The notes below the pieces were generated by a model. It did no database searches. It saw only the letters and a list, made by a program, of their open reading frames with translations, and was not told the origin of the DNA. This document shows, piece by piece, positions 59,604 to 64,000 of a stretch of DNA of 64,000 nt. Every line of letters begins with the position of its first letter. Position 1 is the first letter of the stretch. The stretch covers positions 823,426 to 887,425 of the forward strand of contig NZ_JAIEZN010000001.1 of NCBI RefSeq assembly GCF_020169335.1, read 5' to 3'. The position numbers and the translations under genes were made by a program. Source of the stretch: Devosia aquimaris. Its GTDB lineage: Bacteria; Pseudomonadota; Alphaproteobacteria; Rhizobiales; Devosiaceae.

Positions 59604-61607
59604 CTAGCCGCGGTCGAGCCAGGCGACCTGCTCGGGCGTCAGCTTGAAGTCGAAGGTCTTGAGGCTGTCGTCGAGTTCGCCCAGGGTGCGCGGCCCGATG
59701 AGCGGGATGGAGGGGAAATCCTGTTCCAGCACGAAGGCCAGGGCGATGTGGATCGGGTTCTGGCCGAGCTGCTTGGCCAGCTCGATCGCGCGATCGCGAC
59801 GGGCGAAGTTCTTGTCATTGTACCAGCAGCGGACCAGCTCTTCGTTATCGAGCTTGTCGCGACCGGCGCGGTCGGTGAAGAAGCCGCGGCCCTGGCTGGA
59901 CCACGAGAAATTGGTGACCTGACGGGCTTTGAGCCAGGCCTTCCAATCGTCGGTGGAGGCGGTGACGCAGCCATCCCAGATCGGCACCAGCATTTCGCTG
60001 AGGGCGAAGTTGTTGGAGAGGGCCTGTGGCTTGGTCTTGCCGGTGCGTTCGGCATAGGCCACGGCCTCGTCGAAGCGCTCCTTGGTCCAGTTGCTGCCAC
60101 CGAACGGCCCGCGGATGCGGCCCTTCTTGACCTCGGCATCCATGGCATCGACGAATTCGCCCACCGGAACATCGGTGTTGTCGCGGTGCATGAAATAGAC
60201 GTCGACATAGTCAGTCTGCAGGCGATCGAGCGACTGGGTGAGCTGCTTGGCGATGACATCGGGATAGACCAGCGGGCTATGGGCGCCCTTGCCGATCAGC
60301 ACAGCCTGCTCGCGCGTGCCGCGGCTGGCATGCCACTGGCCGAACAGCTTTTCGGTATAGCCGCCGCCATAGATGAAGGCGGTATCAAAGATATTGCCGC
60401 CATTTTCCCAGAATGCATCGAGCAGGATCGAGCCCGAAGCGAAGGTCTGGAAATCCTCAAAGCCCAAGGCCACGGCCGAGGCCTGCTTGGAAAGACCCGG
60501 AATGGAGCGCTTGGGGATGACGCCGGTGTTGGGGCCCAGCTTGCGGTTGTCCAGCGTGTTGACGCGCTTGGCCGGGGTCTCGACGGAGTATTCGATACCT
60601 GCGTCCTTGCGCCACTTGTCCAGCACGCGGGCATTGCCCAGGCTGTCGTCCCAGCTCATGCCGGGGGCGGAGAGCTCCTGGCGACCGGCGAGGATCGCTT
60701 CGGCGGCAGCATCGGCCTCGAAGGAATAGACGTGGCGCTCTTCGCCCACGCTGATCGTTTCGGTCTTGCCGTTCTTGATGATGTCGATCTTGCCCAGGCC
60801 CTGGGTGCGGTCGCCACCGGCGAACCAGAAGTCCGGCACTTCGATGCGACCGTCCGAGCCATGGATGCGCAGTACGTTGTCGAGGTTCGCCATCACGGCG
60901 CAGGACACCTGGGCGACAATGCCATTCTCGAAGGTCAGCACGGCAGCGGCCCAGTCGTCAGTGCCTTCGGCATTGAGCTTGGCAGTGCCGGCGACCTTGA
61001 CCGGATCGGCGAAGGGCTTGCCGAGGGCCGCGCCGGCGATCAAGCGCGACATCGAGACCGGATAGCCGCCGACGTCGAGAATGCCGCCGCCAGCGAGGTC
61101 GGAGGCGAACAGGCGATGGCCGGGCTGGAACTTGCCCATCGAGAAGCCGAAGCTGGACTGGATCATGCGGACTTCGCCGATGACGCCGGACTTGATCAGC
61201 TCGAGCAGCTTGGCGGTCTGCGGATGCAGGCGATACATGAAGGCCTCGCCCGCGAAGGTGCCAGCCTTGCGGTGGGCATGCAGCACGGCGCTGATTTCAT
61301 GCGCAGAGAGCGCAAAGGGCTTTTCGACCAGCGCGTGTTTGCCCGCCTGGGCGGCCTTGATCGCCCATTCGGCGTGGCCGGTATGCGGCACGGCGATATA
61401 GACGGCATCGATTTCGGGATCGGCCAGCAGGGCGTCATAGCCATGCACGACGCGGATGCCGGGGAAATCAGTGGCCAGGTTCGGCTTGCTCGGATCGCGC
61501 GTGGCGATGGCGGCTATGACGCCATGCTGGCTGCCGTTGACGCCACCGAAGAAGGCCTTGGCAATGCTGCCGGGCCCGATGATGCCCCAGCGGATTTTGG
61601 AAGTCAT
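59604..61607 (-). CDS. Fusion: Gfo/Idh/MocA oxidoreductase + aldo/keto reductase
   Basis: A 667-residue two-domain enzyme. Residues 1-330 are Gfo/Idh-like: GIIGPGSIAKAF at the start, LVEKPFAL near residue 96 and LDVGGYPVSMSRL near 178. Residues from about 345 are an aldo/keto reductase with the catalytic set Asp (NIFDTA), Tyr (FIYGGGYTEKLFG), Lys (VLIGKGAHSP) and His (YFMHRDN), ending IPLIGPRTLGELDDSLK. Two redox steps on one sugar in one chain are likely. The start ATG has AGGA upstream. It closes a sugar ABC operon, implying that the imported sugar is its substrate. Confidence 0.93.
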   Translation of the reverse strand: MTSKIRWGIIGPGSIAKAFFGGVNGSQHGVIAAIATRDPSKPNLATDFPGIRVVHGYDALLADPEIDAVYIAVPHTGHAEWAIKAAQAGKHALVEKPFALSAHEISAVLHAHRKAGTFAGEAFMYRLHPQTAKLLELIKSGVIGEVRMIQSSFGFSMGKFQPGHRLFASDLAGGGILDVGGYPVSMSRLIAGAALGKPFADPVKVAGTAKLNAEGTDDWAAAVLTFENGIVAQVSCAVMANLDNVLRIHGSDGRIEVPDFWFAGGDRTQGLGKIDIIKNGKTETISVGEERHVYSFEADAAAEAILAGRQELSAPGMSWDDSLGNARVLDKWRKDAGIEYSVETPAKRVNTLDNRKLGPNTGVIPKRSIPGLSKQASAVALGFEDFQTFASGSILLDAFWENGGNIFDTAFIYGGGYTEKLFGQWHASRGTREQAVLIGKGAHSPLVYPDVIAKQLTQSLDRLQTDYVDVYFMHRDNTDVPVGEFVDAMDAEVKKGRIRGPFGGSNWTKERFDEAVAYAERTGKTKPQALSNNFALSEMLVPIWDGCVTASTDDWKAWLKARQVTNFSWSSQGRGFFTDRAGRDKLDNEELVRCWYNDKNFARRDRAIELAKQLGQNPIHIALAFVLEQDFPSIPLIGPRTLGELDDSLKTFDFKLTPEQVAWLDRG

Positions 61608-61719
61608 TTTTGTGTCCTATCGATTGGCCGCGCCGAAAACCAGGGCGAACGGCAGTGGGGGTGAAACCGGGCGGCCCGGCGGCCAGTGGCCGAGCCGAAC
61701 CGTCGAATGCAGGAGGGGC

Positions 61720-62808
61720 CTAGCGCAGGCGCTCGCCCTTGGCGGAGAACAGGAAGGTCCTGGCCGGATCGATGGCCACGGTGATGGTGTCCGTGCCCAG
61801 CTCGTGGCGGGACTCTTCGCGCTCGATGATGATCTGCTCGCCGCTCTTGGTATTGGCATAGATATAGCTGGTCGAGCCCAGGTGCTCGGCCACGTCGATG
61901 CCCACGGTGATCTCCGAACCGCCGCTGCCGGCAGGCTGGAAATGCTCGGGACGAACACCCACGGTCACCTCGGCGCCAACGGCCGGGGCAGGGCCGCTCA
62001 GCGGCAGGATGACCTGCGCCTTGCCCTGGTTGGTCAGCTCTACCGTCACTGCGCCATGGCCGGACGCTGTCACCACGCCGGCCATGAAGTTCATCTTTGG
62101 CGAGCCGATGAAGCCGGCGACGAACAGGTTTGCCGGATTGTCATAGAGGTCGAGCGGCTTGCCGACCTGCTCGATGATGCCATCACGCAGCACCACGATG
62201 GTATCGGCGAGCGTCATGGCCTCCACCTGGTCGTGGGTCACATAGATGATGGTGGTCTGCAGCTCCTTGTGCAGGCGCGCGATCTCGATGCGCATGTGCA
62301 CGCGCAGTTCGGCGTCCAGGTTCGACAGCGGTTCGTCGAACAGGAACACTTCCGGATTGCGCACGATGGCGCGGCCGATGGCGACGCGCTGGCGCTGACC
62401 GCCCGAAAGCTGCTTGGGCAGGCGATCGAGCAGCGGCTCAAGCGCCAGGATGCGGGCAGCCTCGTTGACCTGCTTGGCGATCTGGTCCTTGGCGACACCG
62501 GCAAAGCGCAGGGCAAAGCCCATGTTCTCGCGCACCGTCATATGCGGGTAGAGCGCATAGGACTGGAACACCATGGCGATGCCGCGCTTGGAGGGATCGA
62601 CATCGTTCATGCGCACGCCGCCGATCTCGAGATCGCCGGAAGTGATGTGTTCGAGCCCGGCAATCATGCGCAGCAGGGTCGACTTGCCACAGCCGGAGGG
62701 ACCAACGAAGACCACGAATTCCTTGGACTGGATTTCGAGGTTCACGCCCTTGATGACTTCGAGTTTCCCGTAGGTCTTGTGAACGTCCGTAAGCTTGAGA
62801 CTGCTCAT
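61720..62808 (-). CDS. Sugar ABC transporter ATP-binding protein (UgpC/MsmK type)
   Basis: A 362-residue ATPase. Walker [10 protein letters not shown] is near residue 37, the signature [14 protein letters not shown] near 135, Walker [13 protein letters not shown] and H-loop VTHDQVEA follow. The C-terminal MalK-type regulatory domain contains VGVRPEHFQ. Such ATPases can serve several importers, including the ATPase-less operon at 1-2.7 kb. It follows the MalG-type permease by 11 nt; a 112-nt gap precedes the fusion gene. Confidence 0.95.
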   Translation of the reverse strand: MSSLKLTDVHKTYGKLEVIKGVNLEIQSKEFVVFVGPSGCGKSTLLRMIAGLEHITSGDLEIGGVRMNDVDPSKRGIAMVFQSYALYPHMTVRENMGFALRFAGVAKDQIAKQVNEAARILALEPLLDRLPKQLSGGQRQRVAIGRAIVRNPEVFLFDEPLSNLDAELRVHMRIEIARLHKELQTTIIYVTHDQVEAMTLADTIVVLRDGIIEQVGKPLDLYDNPANLFVAGFIGSPKMNFMAGVVTASGHGAVTVELTNQGKAQVILPLSGPAPAVGAEVTVGVRPEHFQPAGSGGSEITVGIDVAEHLGSTSYIYANTKSGEQIIIEREESRHELGTDTITVAIDPARTFLFSAKGERLR

Positions 62809-62819
62809 GGTTCTGAACC

Positions 62820-63632
62820 TTATTTGACCGCGCCCAGCATGCCTTCAACGAAGCGGCGCTGGAGCAGGAAGAAGATGAAAAGGGTGGGGAGGGTGGCCAG
62901 CACCGTGCCGAACAGGATCATGCCATAGTCAGGCGTATAGGCCGCCGTCAGCCCCGACAGGATCAGCGTGATCGTCTTGTTCTCGGCCGTCTGCAGCACG
63001 ACCAGCGGCCACAGGTAGTTGTTCCAGTTGGCCATGAACACGATGATGGTGGCCGCCGCATAGGTGGAGCGCATCACCGGCAGATAGACATAGAGGAAGA
63101 TCTGCCATTCCTTGAGCCCGTCGATCTTGGCGGCATCGCGCAGCTCCCGCGGGAAGGCCTTGGTGGCCTGGCGGAAGTAGAAGATGATGAAGATCGAGGC
63201 GACGGTCGGCAGGATCACCGCGGTAAAGGTGTTGACCAGCTTGGCCTGGCTGAACATCACGAACAGCGGCACCATCATGGCCGCGAACGGGATCGACAGC
63301 AGCAGCAGCAGGAAGCCGAACAGCCGCTCGCGGATGCGGGAGCGGAACATCTCGAAGCCGTAACCGGCCAGTGACGAGACTGCCAGCGTGAGCACGGTGG
63401 CCACCACGGCGATGACGCCCGAGTTCCAGAAGATGCGCACCGCATCCACCTGGGTGAAGAAGGCGGTGGCATTGAGCCACAGCGCATCACCCAGCGAAGA
63501 CTTGCCCTTGATGATTTCGGCCGAGGTGTTGGTGGCGCCCACGACCATCCAGTAAAACGGGAAGATCGAGACAAAGGCGGCCAGCGACAGCAGGATATAG
63601 ACGAGGCCGCGACGGATCATGGCGAAGGTCAT
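62820..63632 (-). CDS. Sugar ABC transporter permease, MalG type
   Basis: A 270-residue inner-membrane permease with an N-terminal helix at about residues 10-31 and the EAA-type loop reading [42 protein letters not shown] is the usual late segment. It overlaps the upstream MalF-type gene by ATGA and is the second permease of the importer. Confidence 0.93.
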   Translation of the reverse strand: MTFAMIRRGLVYILLSLAAFVSIFPFYWMVVGATNTSAEIIKGKSSLGDALWLNATAFFTQVDAVRIFWNSGVIAVVATVLTLAVSSLAGYGFEMFRSRIRERLFGFLLLLLSIPFAAMMVPLFVMFSQAKLVNTFTAVILPTVASIFIIFYFRQATKAFPRELRDAAKIDGLKEWQIFLYVYLPVMRSTYAAATIIVFMANWNNYLWPLVVLQTAENKTITLILSGLTAAYTPDYGMILFGTVLATLPTLFIFFLLQRRFVEGMLGAVK

Positions 63633-64000
63633 GACGTCCTCCTGTCACGGGCAACCATGAACTGCAGGAAGCTCAGTATGCCCACCAGAACCACGATCAC
63701 CCAGGAGACGGTGGCCGAATAGCCAAAGCTCGGCATGAACTTGAAGGTCAGATTGTAGATGTAAAGCGACAGCGTCAGCGTGGAATCCGACGGTCCGCCG
63801 GTGCCGGCGCTGAAGTTGTAGACTTCATCGAACAGCTGCAGCGTGCCGATGGTGGAGATCACCGTGGTGAACAGGATCACCGGCTTGAGCATGGGAATGG
63901 TGAGGTAGCGGAAGCGGGCCCAGGCAGGAACGCCGTCGATGCGGGCGGCCTCGTAGATCGAGCGGTCGATGTTCTGCAGCGCCGCCAGATAGAAGATCAT
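63629..64000 (-). CDS. Sugar ABC transporter permease, MalF type (5' end outside window)
   Basis: The last 123 codons of a MalF-type permease; the frame runs off the window edge, and the ATG at 63998-64000 is internal. The EAA loop SIYEAARIDGVPAWARFRYLTIP is near the start, followed by LQLFDEVYNFSAGTGGPSDST and a final membrane helix. It overlaps the MalG-type gene by four bases. Confidence 0.92.
   Translation of the reverse strand: MIFYLAALQNIDRSIYEAARIDGVPAWARFRYLTIPMLKPVILFTTVISTIGTLQLFDEVYNFSAGTGGPSDSTLTLSLYIYNLTFKFMPSFGYSATVSWVIVVLVGILSFLQFMVARDRRTS

Noticed and set aside
59397-61664. Plus-strand open frame of 755 codons
   Set aside because: Antisense to the Gfo/Idh-aldo/keto reductase fusion, whose catalytic motifs are intact.
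61608-61719. Terminator between the sugar ATPase gene and the fusion gene
   Set aside because: GC-rich self-complementary words exist (GGCGGCC/GGCCGC) but no stable stem with a T-run; read-through into the fusion gene is more likely.
1-64000. tRNA, rRNA, CRISPR or prophage elements
   Set aside because: I looked in the intergenic gaps for tRNA T-arm words, rRNA segments, regular spacer repeats and integrase or transposase motifs and found none. A tRNAscan or CRISPR search would be decisive.

Overview
The window is chromosomal DNA from a GC-rich alphaproteobacterium of the order Hyphomicrobiales (Rhizobiales); a Devosia-like member is my best guess. The basis is gene content and order: glyA-nrdR-ribD-nusB, rpoZ-rsh-pyrE-acpS-lepB-rnc-era-recO, a BamE-like lipoprotein followed by cytochrome c chaperone-DUF177-plsX-fabH-ihfA-merR, an LdtR-type regulator beside an L,D-transpeptidase, the fused IolC, a Rhizobiales-type porin, and many binding-protein-dependent ABC transporters. 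I see no rRNA, tRNA, CRISPR array, prophage or insertion sequence. Most genes overlap by 1-4 nt (ATGA/GTGA/TTGA junctions), so long co-transcribed units are likely.

Layout. 1-3.7 kb: the end of a sugar ABC operon (binding protein, two permeases), then an inositol-monophosphatase-family gene. 3.7-8.5 kb (minus): a PotDBCA-like ABC transporter with a glycerophosphodiester phosphodiesterase as last gene. 9-13.1 kb: a cell-wall amino-sugar locus, murQ divergent from gntR-SIS deaminase-nagA, then an SDR whose 3' end is partly duplicated. 14.3-20.1 kb: envelope genes, namely a porin with a long leader hairpin, a 1093-residue protein with seven repeats and an OmpA domain, a 37-residue membrane protein and a membrane-anchored helix-hairpin-helix protein. 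20.1-23.2 kb: a hydrolase-fold protein lacking its nucleophile, dapA, smpB and a NYN nuclease.

23.4-30.6 kb: the rpoZ-to-recO housekeeping block. 30.9-37.5 kb: parC, a Dabb protein, an EEP-family membrane protein, bpt, an RDD protein, hemB and a small membrane protein. 37.7-43.7 kb: ldtR, an L,D-transpeptidase, a small conserved protein, a ZTP riboswitch ahead of glyA, nrdR, ribD and nusB. 43.8-48.6 kb: bamE, then cytochrome bc1 chaperone, DUF177, plsX, fabH, ihfA and merR.

48.7-58.1 kb: a myo-inositol catabolic locus, iolG (+) facing iolB-small membrane protein-iolE-iolD-iolC (-), then iolR divergent from a second Gfo/Idh oxidoreductase. Two matching GGAATG-N2-CATTCC operators lie 3 bp from -35-like hexamers ahead of iolG and iolC. 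58.1-59.4 kb: a DMT-family transporter behind a clear FMN riboswitch, hence a riboflavin importer (RibN). 59.6-64 kb (minus): part of a second sugar ABC operon (permease, permease, ATPase) ending in a Gfo/Idh-aldo/keto reductase fusion.

Physiologically this is a heterotroph equipped for sugars, inositol and recycled wall amino sugars. Riboflavin is a minor thread: RibD has an intact deaminase site but a diverged reductase half, ribE and ribH do not lie between ribD and nusB, and a flavin importer under FMN control lies 15 kb away. The most unusual material is in the envelope segment at 14-20 kb.
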